Positions 53,021 to 61,900 of a stretch of DNA of 64,000 bases are shown piece by piece (the stretch's first letter is position 1; every line of letters begins with the position of its first letter). Made by a program: the position numbers and the translations under genes. The DNA comes from Cupriavidus basilensis (GTDB lineage: Bacteria > Pseudomonadota > Gammaproteobacteria > Burkholderiales > Burkholderiaceae), in NCBI RefSeq assembly GCF_008801925.2, contig NZ_CP062803.1, positions 3,286,001-3,350,000 on the forward strand, given 5' to 3'. The notes under the pieces are model-generated. The model saw only the letters and a program-made list of their open reading frames with translations, had not been told where the DNA came from and searched no databases.

Positions 53021-54261
53021 TCGTCGCGCTCGCCGGACTCGTACAGGGTCTCGCGCCCCATGCGGTCCAGGATCAGCTCGGCGGTCCAGGGCAGCATCAG
53101 CGCGCCGCAGCGCGAATCGCGATAGAGCCGCTCCAGCGGCAGGTCCTTGAGCATGGACTGGCCGCCGCAGGTGCGGATCGCCAGCCGGGCGATGTCGTTG
53201 GCGCCTTCCATCACGCTGTAGTGCGCAGCGTACAGCCGCATGCGCGCATCCTTCCCCGGGCTGGCGCAGGCTTCATGAATCACGCGCCAGAAGATCGAGC
53301 GCATGTTCTCCAGCTGGATGCGCATCTGCGCCACGGCGATCTGCTTGGTGGGATACATGCGGCGCTTTACCGGCGGCTGGCCCGGCACTTCGCCGCGCAG
53401 GTACTGCACAGTGAAGTCGTACGCGGCCTGCGCCACGCCGAGATAGGTCGGCGAGAGCGTGAAGAACATGGCTGGCCAGGTCTGCGCCGCTTTGTAATAG
53501 ACGCCCCGCGGCATCAGCTGCTCCTGGTCGGCGACGAACACATCCTTGAGCAACAGCGTGCGCGACACCGTGCCGCGCATGCCCATCGGGTCCCACTCGC
53601 CGGTCACGGTGAGGCCTTCGGCCTTGCCCGGCACCGCGATGTAGAGCGTGTCGCGCATATCGGGCGAATGGTCCGCGCACTCCTCCGTGCAGAGGATGCC
53701 GTAGTAGTCCGCCGCGCCCGACAGCGACGCAAAGATCTTGCGGCCATTGAGCACCCAGCCGCCCTCGACCTTGCGCGCGCTGGTGCCGAAGGGCGCGCGC
53801 CCGGCTGCGGCGGCCGAGCCCTCCGAGAAGGGCTGAGCGTAGATCGCGCCGTCCTTCACCACGCGCGCAAAGTGCAGCTCGCGCCGGGCCTCGTGCTCGG
53901 CGCGCTGCTCGGGCGTCATGGCGATGCCGTCGGCCAGCATGCCGGTCCACATGGTGGAGCAGATGTGCATGTTGTAGGTCAGCGCGGTGGCGCCACAGAA
54001 GCGGCCGATCTCCGCGCCCACCATGCAATACGTGGCGAAGTCCGCGCCCTCTCCGCCGAACTCGCGCGGCACGCACAAGGCCAGCAGGCCGGCCTCGCGC
54101 AAATCATCATAATTGGCAAAGGGAAAGCTGGCCTCGCGGTCCCACTGCGCCGCGCGCGGGGCAAAGCGCTCGCGGCCGAGCCGGTTGGCGAGCGTCAGCA
54201 GGCGCTCCTGCGCCTCGGTGAAATCGGCACTGCCGACTGCGGGAATGAAGTCCAGTGGCAT
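53017..54261 (-). CDS. acyl-CoA dehydrogenase-fold flavoprotein lacking the usual Glu
   Basis: A 414-residue acyl-CoA dehydrogenase (ACAD) fold protein with the N-terminal helical, middle beta and C-terminal helical domains in order. PREFGGEGADFATYCMVGAE and the C-terminal GGQSMLKDLPLERLYRD are clear family landmarks. Where most ACADs have the catalytic base in IYEGT, this one reads LMLPW (residues 388-392), so Glu is replaced by Leu390. It may use another base, as in isovaleryl-CoA dehydrogenases, or may be a flavin monooxygenase of the ACAD-like class. Start 54261 has GGGAGA eight bases upstream. It is 58 bases from the hydrolase gene. Confidence 0.88.
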   Translation of the reverse strand: MPLDFIPAVGSADFTEAQERLLTLANRLGRERFAPRAAQWDREASFPFANYDDLREAGLLALCVPREFGGEGADFATYCMVGAEIGRFCGATALTYNMHICSTMWTGMLADGIAMTPEQRAEHEARRELHFARVVKDGAIYAQPFSEGSAAAAGRAPFGTSARKVEGGWVLNGRKIFASLSGAADYYGILCTEECADHSPDMRDTLYIAVPGKAEGLTVTGEWDPMGMRGTVSRTLLLKDVFVADQEQLMPRGVYYKAAQTWPAMFFTLSPTYLGVAQAAYDFTVQYLRGEVPGQPPVKRRMYPTKQIAVAQMRIQLENMRSIFWRVIHEACASPGKDARMRLYAAHYSVMEGANDIARLAIRTCGGQSMLKDLPLERLYRDSRCGALMLPWTAELILDRMGRETLYESGERDE

Positions 54262-54319
54262 GATCGTGTCTCCCGGGCATCGGCCACGCGCGTGGCGATG
54301 CCTCGATGTTCTTGTGGAT

Positions 54320-55162
54320 TCAGTGCAGCGGGAAATGCCGCCCCAGGAAGCCGAGCACGGCGGCATTGAAATCCGCCGGGCGCTCCATGCAAGCCAGGTG
54401 GCCCACCGCGGGCAGGCACAGGTACTCGGCGCCAGCGATCTTCTGCGCCATGCGTTCCATCACGGCGGGCGCGGCGTTAGCGTCGTGCTCGCCGGCCAGC
54501 ACCAGCACCGGCACGGTGATGCGCGCCAGCACTTCGCGCCGGTCAAAGCGCACCAGCGCCTGCAAAGCGGCGCGATAGGTCTCGGGCGGCACGGCCGCCA
54601 TCACGCTGGTGGCGAACGCCACCGCGCGCGGCTCGGCCTGCGGTGCGACCATGGCGCGCACCAGCCCGCTGGCCATCTGCGCCATGGTCTTGCCGGCATC
54701 GAGCGGCGCCGTGCGCGCGGCCACGAAGTCGCGTTGCCACTGGCCATCGGCCTTGCCGAATGCGGGCGACGTGCCGGACAGCACCATGGCGTCGATCAGC
54801 CCTGGCATGGCTGCATAAGCTTCCTGCGCGACCATGCCGCCCATGCTATGGCCTAGCAGCACCACGCGCCGGCCCGCATCGCGCTCGGCCTGCAGCACCG
54901 GCTGCAAGGCTTGCGCCAGCCCGGCGAAATCACAGGGATCGATCATGGCGCTGTCGCCGTAGCCAGGCATGTCCCAGGCCACCGCGCGATAGCCCGCTTG
55001 CACCAGCGCAGCGAACTGCGCCGGCCACGCGGCCTTGCCGCCGCCGATGCCATGCAGCATCACGACAGCCACGGGACCGGTGCCCTGCGCGATGGTGGAG
55101 ATGCCATTGGCATGGGTCTGGGGATGGGGCTGGGTAGTGTCAGGATTCAGGTTCTCGTTCAT
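54320..55162 (-). CDS. NicD-like alpha/beta hydrolase
   Basis: A 280-residue alpha/beta hydrolase. The catalytic triad is Ser106 (GHSMGG), Asp227 (EHDAN) and His255 (VGHLACME), with the oxyanion region VVMLHGIGG. The family includes NicD, the N-formylmaleamate deformylase that works right after NicX. Its start overlaps the stop codon of the NicX-like gene by four bases (ATGA), which supports action on that enzyme's product. About 18 flexible residues lie at the N terminus. The real start is 55162. Substrate assignment is inference. Confidence 0.85.
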   Translation of the reverse strand: MNENLNPDTTQPHPQTHANGISTIAQGTGPVAVVMLHGIGGGKAAWPAQFAALVQAGYRAVAWDMPGYGDSAMIDPCDFAGLAQALQPVLQAERDAGRRVVLLGHSMGGMVAQEAYAAMPGLIDAMVLSGTSPAFGKADGQWQRDFVAARTAPLDAGKTMAQMASGLVRAMVAPQAEPRAVAFATSVMAAVPPETYRAALQALVRFDRREVLARITVPVLVLAGEHDANAAPAVMERMAQKIAGAEYLCLPAVGHLACMERPADFNAAVLGFLGRHFPLH

Positions 55163-56265
55163 GCGCTTGCCTTGTTGTTTGCATGGGCCGCTTCGGGCGT
55201 GGCCGGACCGGCGAGCCGGCCTTCGTTCACCTCGCCCACGCCGTCGAGCGTGATCGTGCAGTTGCGCAGCGGCAGGTCGAAGTGGCCCAGCGTATGGCGG
55301 CCGGCGACCTCGTTGGCGCCGGTGGAGTAGAGAAAGTTGCCGGCAAAGGCGCGCAGCTCCGTGCCGTTGCAGTCGCGCTTGTCGTAGAACGTCATCGCAT
55401 CCCAGCGGGCCTGCGGGTTCAAGCCCCAGCCCACGTGCGAAACCGCGTAGGCGTCGCGCGTGCCTTCGCGGTCGGCCCACGCCGCGTAGTAGCCGCGCAT
55501 CATGTCGGCGTCCATGCCCTGCCCTTCGATGCCGACCATGTAGTCATCCTCGATATGGCAGACGATGGTGTCGCGCAGGTAGGTCTTGAAGGTCAGGTTG
55601 ACGTCGCCCGGGGCGAGCACCAGCGTGCCGTTGACCTGCCCGCCGGCGGGAAAGGCCAGGCACAGGCCGCCCGGCCAGTGCGCGACCTGGCCCGGCTTGT
55701 TGCAGTAGCCCCAGACGCCGCCTACGCGCGCGCTTGCGAGCCCGACGCGCAGCTCGGTGCCGGCAGCCGAATGCACGCGCATCTCGCCTGCGCCACGCAA
55801 CCGTTTCATGGCCGCTCGCACGCTGCTCTCCAGCGCTGGATCGGGCAGGCAGCGCTCCAGGATCTCGGGATGTTCGTTGCTGACCATCAGCAGGCGCGGC
55901 ACGATGCCATCGGCGCCTTTGAGGATCAGCGGGAGTTCGGGCGCATGCAGCAGGCCCTCCACGGTGCAATCGATCACCAGGTGGCAGCGCTGCAAGGCGG
56001 CCACCACCGGGGCGAGTTGCTGCAAGGCATCGCTGGCGCCGGTGGAACGCACGGGCGCGGGCGCGGCAAGCGCCGGGGACGGCACCCGGATGCGCACGGG
56101 CGTGGCGCCCAGCGCTTGCACCGCCAGTTCCGCCAACTCCACATTGACGCGTCGGGATTGGGACTCCGTTACAATCCCAACCACTTCCTGGGCGGACAGG
56201 GCGCACAGTTCAAGGGTGCGCCGAAAAGCCGCCAGCCAGCGGTGTTCGATTTGCTCGATGAGCAT
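55159..56265 (-). CDS. NicX-like M29-type ring-cleavage dioxygenase
   Basis: A 368-residue protein of the M29 aminopeptidase-like fold, most like NicX, the Fe(II) 2,5-dihydroxypyridine 5,6-dioxygenase. The NicX metal ligands are kept: His277 in SHVGWGL, and His328 and Asp330 in GHFDLPLRN (NicX His265, His318, Asp320). GTLVLAPGDVNLTFKTYLRD and AGNFLYSTGANE also match NicX. Related M29 proteins are true aminopeptidases, so activity must be tested. ATG 56265 has AGGAGGAG at six bases. It is the first gene of a leftward operon, divergent from a flavin reductase. Confidence 0.83.
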   Translation of the reverse strand: MLIEQIEHRWLAAFRRTLELCALSAQEVVGIVTESQSRRVNVELAELAVQALGATPVRIRVPSPALAAPAPVRSTGASDALQQLAPVVAALQRCHLVIDCTVEGLLHAPELPLILKGADGIVPRLLMVSNEHPEILERCLPDPALESSVRAAMKRLRGAGEMRVHSAAGTELRVGLASARVGGVWGYCNKPGQVAHWPGGLCLAFPAGGQVNGTLVLAPGDVNLTFKTYLRDTIVCHIEDDYMVGIEGQGMDADMMRGYYAAWADREGTRDAYAVSHVGWGLNPQARWDAMTFYDKRDCNGTELRAFAGNFLYSTGANEVAGRHTLGHFDLPLRNCTITLDGVGEVNEGRLAGPATPEAAHANNKASA

Positions 56266-56371
56266 AGGTCTCCTCCTGGTGCGATCTGCTGCGATCCTGG
56301 CAGGGTCCCGGGGGGGTGGCCTTGGTGCGCCAGCCCACCGATGCCTCCCGCCGGACGCATTAGCTTTGTGC

Positions 56372-56414
56372 TTGTGATTCTTGTCGCTGGCGCAAATAAT
56401 ATATGAAATTTCAT
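56372..56414 (+). promoter_or_regulatory. promoter and perfect palindrome, MarR operator candidate
   Basis: TTGTGA (56372-56377), 17-base spacer, AATAAT (56395-56400). The expected start of transcription lies in the perfect palindrome ATGAAATTTCAT (56403-56414). A repressor there would shut off the flavin reductase-marR genes and, being between divergent genes, could also control the NicX-like operon. Confidence 0.7.
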
Positions 56415-56436
56415 GGATCCCAGTGGAGCCCGCGCT

Positions 56437-56991
56437 ATGGGCATGCCTGAGGCCACGCCAAGCATCATCGGCAAGGCCGCTTCTCCCGATTTCGATACGC
56501 TGCACTTCCGGCGCACGCTGTCCCAGTTCGCCACCGGCGTGACGGTGATCACCACCCGCGCGGGCCCCGGCTCGCCGCCGGGCGCGCCGTTCGTGGGCAT
56601 TACCGCCAGCTCGTTCAACTCGGTCTCGCTCGATCCGCCGCTGGTGCTGTGGAGCATGGCCACGCGCGCCAACAGCCTGCCGATGTTCCGCGACGGCTCG
56701 CACTACATCATCAATGTGCTGTCGGCCTCGCAACTGGACCTGTGCCAGCGCTTCGCCACGCTCAAGGGCGACCGCTTCGCGGGTGTCGACTACCGCCTGT
56801 CCGAGAACGGCTTGCCGATCCTGGCCAACGCGCTGGCCTGGTTCGAATGCCACAACCGCAGCCGCTACGACGAAGGCGACCACGTCATCTTCGTGGGCGA
56901 GGTGGAGCGCTGTGGCGTGCACGACAACGCGGGCAACCCGCTGGTGTTCCACGATGGCCGCTTTGCCACCACCGATCCGCTGACGGACTGA
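56437..56991 (+). CDS. flavin reductase of a two-component system type
   Basis: A 184-residue flavin reductase-like split-barrel protein (HpaC/DIM6/NTAB type) that makes free reduced FMN or FAD with NAD(P)H for a partner oxygenase. QFATGVTVITTRAG, FVGITASSFNSVSLDPPLVL and GDHVIFVGEVERC are the family core. The start 56437 has GGAG eight bases upstream; ATG 56413 lies in the operator and would leave almost no leader. marR follows 18 bases after the stop. The likely partner is the divergent ACAD-fold protein, which is inference. Confidence 0.9.
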   Translation: MGMPEATPSIIGKAASPDFDTLHFRRTLSQFATGVTVITTRAGPGSPPGAPFVGITASSFNSVSLDPPLVLWSMATRANSLPMFRDGSHYIINVLSASQLDLCQRFATLKGDRFAGVDYRLSENGLPILANALAWFECHNRSRYDEGDHVIFVGEVERCGVHDNAGNPLVFHDGRFATTDPLTD

Positions 56992-57009
56992 AGTCCGGGC
57001 GCAGCAGCC

Positions 57010-57474
57010 ATGAAGGATTCGCCCAAGCCGGCCCCGGCGGCCCCAGACGCTTTTGTAGACGGCTACCTGCCCTATCTGCTGGCGCGGGCCAGCCACCTTG
57101 TGTCGGGCGAGTTCCACCGGCAGGTCGAGGCAGCCGGGCTCTCCGTGCCCGAATGGCGCGTGCTGGCCACGCTGGCCGACCGGCCAGACTGCACCATCGG
57201 CGCACTGGCCGATATCACGCTCACCAAGCAGCCCACCCTGACCAAGCTGATCGATCGCATGGCCGCAGACGGCCTCGTCACGCGGCGCAACGGCGCCCTG
57301 GACCGCCGCCATGCGCTGGTATCGATCACCGCGCGCGGCCGCGGCCGCGCCCGCGCCCTGCTCGACCAGGCCGCCGCCCATGAGCAACAAGTGCTGGATG
57401 ACTTTGGCGTCGCGCAGGGCAACCAGCTCAAGGACACCTTGCGCCGCCTGATCGCGCTGCACGCGCCGCGCTAA
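57010..57474 (+). CDS. MarR family transcriptional regulator
   Basis: A 154-residue MarR regulator. The winged helix-turn-helix spans about residues 45-115 (LSVPEWRVLATLADRPDCTI, then LTKQPTLTKLIDRM and RRNGALDRRHALVSIT). It lies 18 bases after the flavin reductase gene. NicR of the Pseudomonas nic genes and PicR of picolinate genes are MarR proteins that repress catabolic operons of this kind, so this one probably senses the pathway substrate. The likely operator is the palindrome at 56403. Confidence 0.92.
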   Translation: MKDSPKPAPAAPDAFVDGYLPYLLARASHLVSGEFHRQVEAAGLSVPEWRVLATLADRPDCTIGALADITLTKQPTLTKLIDRMAADGLVTRRNGALDRRHALVSITARGRGRARALLDQAAAHEQQVLDDFGVAQGNQLKDTLRRLIALHAPR

Positions 57475-57487
57475 GTGCCGACAGGCC

Positions 57488-57970
57488 TCAGGGCCGCGGC
57501 TCGCCCTTGACGACCGCCAGCGGCGAGCCATCCGTCTTGATCCTTTGCAGCACGATGTTCGAGCGGATATCCATCACGCCCGGCGTGCGGTAGAGCCGGT
57601 TCACGATGAAATCCGAGTAGTGCTTGAGGTTGCGCGCCTGCACGGTCAGGATGTAATTGCTGTCGCCGGTGATGATGTAGGCCGACACCACCTCAGGCCA
57701 GGATTGCACCGCCGCGTTGAAGGTATCGTGCCAGCCCTCGGTTTCGGGGCGCATCGACACCTGCACGATCGCCTCCAGTTCCAGGCCGAGCCGCTCGGCG
57801 TCGAACCACGCCCGGTAGCCGCCGATCACGCCATCCTCCTCCAGCAAACGCACCCGCCGCAGGCAGGCCGAAGGCGACAGCGCCACGCGGTCGGCCAGGT
57901 CCTGGTTGCTGATGCGCCCGTTCTCCTGGAGGCAGGTCAGGATGCGCAAATCTATGGGATCCAGGTTCAT
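57488..57970 (-). CDS. kynR: Lrp/AsnC family regulator of kyn genes
   Basis: A 160-residue Lrp-type regulator. The HTH is in residues 1-60 (MNLDPIDLRILTCLQENGRI, then SNQDLADRVALSPSACLRRV) and the RAM ligand-sensing domain follows. It is divergent from kynB across a gap with repeated TTTCGCA motifs. KynR of Pseudomonas aeruginosa, an Lrp protein next to kyn genes, activates them in response to kynurenine. The name is given by position and family; direct evidence is lacking. Confidence 0.9.
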   Translation of the reverse strand: MNLDPIDLRILTCLQENGRISNQDLADRVALSPSACLRRVRLLEEDGVIGGYRAWFDAERLGLELEAIVQVSMRPETEGWHDTFNAAVQSWPEVVSAYIITGDSNYILTVQARNLKHYSDFIVNRLYRTPGVMDIRSNIVLQRIKTDGSPLAVVKGEPRP

Positions 57971-58047
57971 TTCGCAGATTCTTCCATGATTCTCTTCATA
58001 GATGAAATTCTATGCGAAAACCAATGGAATCCACCGGTCATTTCGCA
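57970..58047. promoter_or_regulatory. kynR-kynB control region with repeated half-sites
   Basis: TTTCGCA occurs at 57970-57976 and 58041-58047, and inverted at 58013-58019. Between them is the dyad TTCAT-AG-ATGAA (57995-58006). Lrp-type octamers bind several such sites. TAATAT (58061-58066) is a candidate kynB -10 with no good -35, as expected for an activated promoter. Confidence 0.55.
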
Positions 58048-58132
58048 AGCCTCTTGTCCGTAATATTGACTATCATGCCGTCATCCGCTCCATGAAGAGC
58101 CTTGGAACGCCGCTCCCAGGCGTCAGCCCCCG

Positions 58133-58798
58133 ATGACGAACCGCCCCACCCCCGATACCAACGATAGGCCGCGCCAGCTCTGGGACATCAGCCCCGCGCT
58201 CTCGCCCGACACGCCGGTGTGGCCGGGCGACACGCCGTTCCAGCTCGAGCGCAACTGGCAGATCGACGCCCACTGCCCCGTCAATGTCGGGCGCATCACC
58301 TTGTCGCCCCACACCGGCGCCCATGCCGATGCGCCGCTGCACTACGCCGCCGACGGCGCGCCCATCGGGGCGGTGGACCTGGCGCCCTACCTCGGCCCGT
58401 GCCGGGTGATCCATTGCATTGGTGCGGCCCCGCTGGTCGAGCCTCGCCACATCGAACATGCGCTGGCAGGTGTACCGCCGCGTGTGCTGCTGCGCACTTA
58501 CCAGCAAGCGCCGCTGGCGACGTGGGACCCGGACTTCTGCGCGGTCGCGCCGGAAACCATCGCGTTGCTCGCAGAGCACGGCGTGATGCTGGTCGGCATC
58601 GACACGCCCTCGCTGGACCCGCAGGAATCCAAGACCATGGCCGCGCACAACATGGTGCGCCGGCATCGCCTGGCCATCCTCGAAGGCCTGGTGCTCGATG
58701 CCGTGGCAGAGGCCGACTACGAACTGATTGCCCTGCCCCTGCGCTTTGCCGGACTCGATGCAAGCCCGGTGCGTGCCGTGCTGCGCAGCCTGGCCTGA
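58133..58798 (+). CDS. kynB: kynurenine formamidase
   Basis: A 221-residue metal-dependent formamidase that hydrolyses N-formylkynurenine to kynurenine, the second step of tryptophan breakdown. The cyclase-family metal motif [11 protein letters not shown] (residues 60-70) gives His60, His64, Asp66 and His70. Typical bacterial KynB length. It is the first gene of the kynBUA operon and divergent from the Lrp-type regulator. The ATG is 53 bases ahead of kynU's start region with a normal gap. Confidence 0.96.
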   Translation: MTNRPTPDTNDRPRQLWDISPALSPDTPVWPGDTPFQLERNWQIDAHCPVNVGRITLSPHTGAHADAPLHYAADGAPIGAVDLAPYLGPCRVIHCIGAAPLVEPRHIEHALAGVPPRVLLRTYQQAPLATWDPDFCAVAPETIALLAEHGVMLVGIDTPSLDPQESKTMAAHNMVRRHRLAILEGLVLDAVAEADYELIALPLRFAGLDASPVRAVLRSLA

Positions 58799-58851
58799 AC
58801 GACCGCACTGAACGACCCGAACCCAACCTTCCCCCAGGAAACCTCTCACAC

Positions 58852-60108
58852 ATGACCGCACTGACTCGCGAGCAATGCCTCGCCCTCGACCAAGAAGATC
58901 CGCTGCGCCACCTGCGCGACCAGTTCGCGCTCCCGCAAGGCGTGATCTACCTCGATGGCAACTCGCTGGGCGCGCGCCCGCGCAGCGCCGCGGCACGCGC
59001 CGCCCAAGTGGTGAGCGAGGAATGGGGCACGGGCCTGATCCGCAGCTGGAACACGGCCGGCTGGTTCGAACTGCCCCAGCGCCTGGGCAATATGCTGGCA
59101 CCGCTGGTCGGCGCCGGCGAGGACGAAGTCGTGGTGACCGACACCACCTCCTCCAACCTGTTCAAGGTGCTGGCAGCCGCGCTGCGCGTGCAGCAGACCC
59201 GCGACCCGAAGCGCAAGGTGATCGTATCGGAAGCCAGCAACTTCCCCACCGACCTCTACATCGCACAGGGGCTGGCCGACCTGCTGCAGCAAGGCTATTC
59301 GCTGCGCCTGGTGAATGCGCCCGAGGAGATCGATGCGGCGGTGGACGCCGACACCGCCGTGCTGATGCTGACCCATGTCAACTACAAGACCGGCGAAATG
59401 CTCGACATGGCCAGCGTGACCGAGATGGCGCATGCCCGCGGCGCGCTCACGGTGTGGGACCTGGCCCACTCGGCCGGCGCGGTGCCCGTGGCGCTCAAGG
59501 CATCGGGTGCGGACTACGCGGTCGGCTGCACTTACAAGTACCTCAACGGCGGCCCCGGCTCGCCCGCCTTCCTGTGGGTCGCGCCCTCGCTGCGCGATGC
59601 CTTCTGGCAACCGCTGTCCGGCTGGTGGGGCCACGCAGCGCCGTTCGCGATGGAACCCGGCTACCGCCCGCGCGAAGGCGTAGCGCGCTTCCTGTGCGGC
59701 ACCCAGCCCATTGCCTCGCTGGCCATGGTCGAATGCGGGCTCGAAATCTACGCCCAGACCGACATGGCAGCGCTACGCGCCAAGTCGCTGATGCTGACCG
59801 ACCTCTTCATCGCACTGGTGGAAACACGCTGCGCCGCGCACCCGCTCGAACTGGTGACCCCGCGCGCCCATGCGCGCCGCGGCAGCCATGTGAGCTTTGC
59901 CCATCCGGACGGCTTTGCCCTGGTGCAAGCCCTGATCGAGCGCGGCGTGATCGGCGACTACCGCGAGCCGCGCATCGCGCGCTTTGGCTTCACGCCGCTA
60001 TACACCAGCTTCACCGAAGTCTGGGATGCGGTGGAAATCCTGCGCGACGTGCTCGACAGCGGCACCTACAAGGCCGAGCGTCACCAGACGCGCGGCCTGG
60101 TGACCTGA
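58852..60108 (+). CDS. kynU: kynureninase
   Basis: PLP enzyme, 418 residues, that cuts kynurenine to anthranilate and alanine. The Schiff-base lysine is Lys229 in [12 protein letters not shown], and [12 protein letters not shown] holds the Asp that binds the pyridine nitrogen. [12 protein letters not shown] is the N-terminal substrate motif. Full length for bacterial KynU. Start 58852 is set by [18 protein letters not shown]; the longer frame upstream is kynB antisense shadow. kynA starts 13 bases downstream. Confidence 0.97.
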   Translation: MTALTREQCLALDQEDPLRHLRDQFALPQGVIYLDGNSLGARPRSAAARAAQVVSEEWGTGLIRSWNTAGWFELPQRLGNMLAPLVGAGEDEVVVTDTTSSNLFKVLAAALRVQQTRDPKRKVIVSEASNFPTDLYIAQGLADLLQQGYSLRLVNAPEEIDAAVDADTAVLMLTHVNYKTGEMLDMASVTEMAHARGALTVWDLAHSAGAVPVALKASGADYAVGCTYKYLNGGPGSPAFLWVAPSLRDAFWQPLSGWWGHAAPFAMEPGYRPREGVARFLCGTQPIASLAMVECGLEIYAQTDMAALRAKSLMLTDLFIALVETRCAAHPLELVTPRAHARRGSHVSFAHPDGFALVQALIERGVIGDYREPRIARFGFTPLYTSFTEVWDAVEILRDVLDSGTYKAERHQTRGLVT

Positions 60109-60121
60109 GCAGGAGCACGCC

Positions 60122-60997
60122 ATGAGCAACCACAAGGGATGCCCGATGTCGGGCGCAGGCGCCACCGAAACCAGCGATGCCAGCTGGCACGACGCCCAGA
60201 TGGATTTCGCCAAGGACATGAGCTACGGCGATTACCTGGCGCTGGACCAGATTCTCAACGCCCAGCATCCGCTCTCGCCCGAGCACAACGAGATGCTGTT
60301 CATCGTGCAGCACCAGACCAGCGAGCTGTGGATGAAGCTGGCGCTGCACGAACTGCGCGCCGCGCGCGAATGCGTGCGCCAGGACCAGTTGCCGCCTGCC
60401 TTCAAGATGCTCACGCGAGTCTCGCGCATCATGGAGCAACTGGTGCAGGCGTGGAGCGTGCTGGCGACGATGACGCCGCCGGAGTACTCGGCGATGCGCC
60501 CTTACCTCGGGATGTCGTCTGGTTTCCAATCGTTCCAGTACCGCGAGATCGAGTTCATCCTCGGCAACAAGAACGCAGCCATGCTGCGCCCGCATGCGCA
60601 TCAGCCGCAACACCTGGCACTGGTGGAAGAAGCCCTGCGCACGCCGTCGCTGTATGACGAAGCGATCCGCCTGATGGCGCGGCGCGGCTTTGCCATCGAT
60701 GCGGCCTGCATCGAGCGGGACTGGACCAAGCCAGCCGGCGAAAACGCCTCGGTGGAAGCGGCATGGCTGGAGGTCTATCGCAAGCCCGAGGCGCACTGGG
60801 AACTGTATGAACTCGGCGAGAAGTTCGTCGACCTGGAAGATGCGTTCCGGCAGTGGCGCTTCCGCCATGTCACCACCGTGGAACGCGTAATCGGCTTCAA
60901 GCGCGGCACCGGCGGCACCGAAGGCGTCAGCTACCTGCGCAAGATGCTCGACGTGGTGCTGTTCCCGGAGTTGTGGAAGCTGCGCACGGATCTGTAA
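60122..60997 (+). CDS. kynA: tryptophan 2,3-dioxygenase
   Basis: Heme dioxygenase, 291 residues, that opens tryptophan to N-formylkynurenine, the first step of the pathway. The axial heme ligand is His249 in [12 protein letters not shown], the distal His64 is in [11 protein letters not shown], and [15 protein letters not shown] (131-145) forms the substrate site. ATG 60122 has AGGAG seven bases upstream. It is the last gene of kynBUA, which yields anthranilate; no anthranilate degradation genes lie in the window. Confidence 0.97.
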   Translation: MSNHKGCPMSGAGATETSDASWHDAQMDFAKDMSYGDYLALDQILNAQHPLSPEHNEMLFIVQHQTSELWMKLALHELRAARECVRQDQLPPAFKMLTRVSRIMEQLVQAWSVLATMTPPEYSAMRPYLGMSSGFQSFQYREIEFILGNKNAAMLRPHAHQPQHLALVEEALRTPSLYDEAIRLMARRGFAIDAACIERDWTKPAGENASVEAAWLEVYRKPEAHWELYELGEKFVDLEDAFRQWRFRHVTTVERVIGFKRGTGGTEGVSYLRKMLDVVLFPELWKLRTDL

Positions 60998-61010
60998 GCG
61001 GGCAAAAGCG

Positions 61011-61042
61011 GACGCGGCACCGGCCAAGGCCGGTGTCGCGTC
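61011..61042. terminator. hairpin between convergent kynA and iclR-type genes
   Basis: GACGCG-G-CACCGGCC pairs with GGCCGGTG-T-CGCGTC with one G-T wobble, around an AA loop. There is no T-tract on either side, so termination is plausible but may need Rho or act by stalling. Confidence 0.6.
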
Positions 61043-61045
61043 GCT

Positions 61046-61861
61046 TCAGAGCGCCGGGTCCGACAGCCGCGCCGCCAGCGCGCGCAAGGCCGGCGCCAGC
61101 TTGTCGTGGAACACCGCTTCCTCGACCGAGCCATAGGACGCACTGCAACTCAGCATGTGCAGCTCCTTCTCCCCCACCGGACGGAATGCCACCGCGCATG
61201 CATGGATGGCCGGGTGCCAATCGCGGAACGACGCCGCATAGCCCAGGGTCGACGCCTGCTCCACCGTGGCGCGCATGGCTGCCTCCTGGGTTTTCCACTG
61301 TTCGGGATAGGCCTGGGCAAACTCCGCCAGCACCCGTTCGCGCTTGGCTGCCGGCAAAGCCGCCAGGTAAGCGCGGCCCATGGAGCTCGATACCAGCGAG
61401 AGCCGCGACCCCACGCCCAGTCCCAGCATCACGCCCGCATCATTGCGGATCGACTCAAGATAGATCACCTCCATGCGTTCGCGCTTGCCCAGCGAGACCG
61501 ACACCCCATAAGCCTGGGCGAACGCCAGCATGTGCGGGCGTGCCAGCGTCACCACATTGGACGCGGACAGGTAGGAATAGCCTAGCGCCAGCACGCCGGC
61601 ATCGAGTGCGTACTTGCCCAGGCTATCGTCGTAGCGCAGGTAGCCCAGTTGCACCAGCGTGCCGGCCAGCCGGCTCACCGTGGCTTTGGGAAAGCCCGTG
61701 CGGCGCACGAAATCCTGATTGCCCAGCATCGACTCGCCAGTGCGAAAGCAACGCAGCAGTTCAAGGCCGCGCGCCAGCGCGGCAACAAAATTGGGATCGC
61801 TCTCGCGCGGTGTGGCGCTGGCGGCATCCGCCGCAGGCGTGGCTTGCGATTCAGTGGCCAA
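61046..61861 (-). CDS. IclR family transcriptional regulator
   Basis: A 271-residue IclR regulator. The N-terminal HTH (residues 24-85, with ALARGLELLRCF and GFPKATVSRLAGTLVQLGYL) is followed by the effector domain (about 100-265). The start is TTG at 61861 with GGAG at seven bases; no ATG fits. It is divergent from the glutaryl-CoA dehydrogenase gene, and the gap holds overlapping dyads over the dehydrogenase transcription start. It is likely a repressor or activator of that gene; its ligand is unknown. Confidence 0.9.
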   Translation of the reverse strand: MATESQATPAADAASATPRESDPNFVAALARGLELLRCFRTGESMLGNQDFVRRTGFPKATVSRLAGTLVQLGYLRYDDSLGKYALDAGVLALGYSYLSASNVVTLARPHMLAFAQAYGVSVSLGKRERMEVIYLESIRNDAGVMLGLGVGSRLSLVSSSMGRAYLAALPAAKRERVLAEFAQAYPEQWKTQEAAMRATVEQASTLGYAASFRDWHPAIHACAVAFRPVGEKELHMLSCSASYGSVEEAVFHDKLAPALRALAARLSDPAL

Positions 61862-61900
61862 AAGTGATCTCCGCGGATTGGATGGAGGCAGCGCGGCCTA

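Noticed and set aside
55159..56265. Plain leucyl aminopeptidase (M29)
   Set aside because: The M29 fold is shared, but the ligand pattern and neighbours fit NicX better; kept as an alternative to test.
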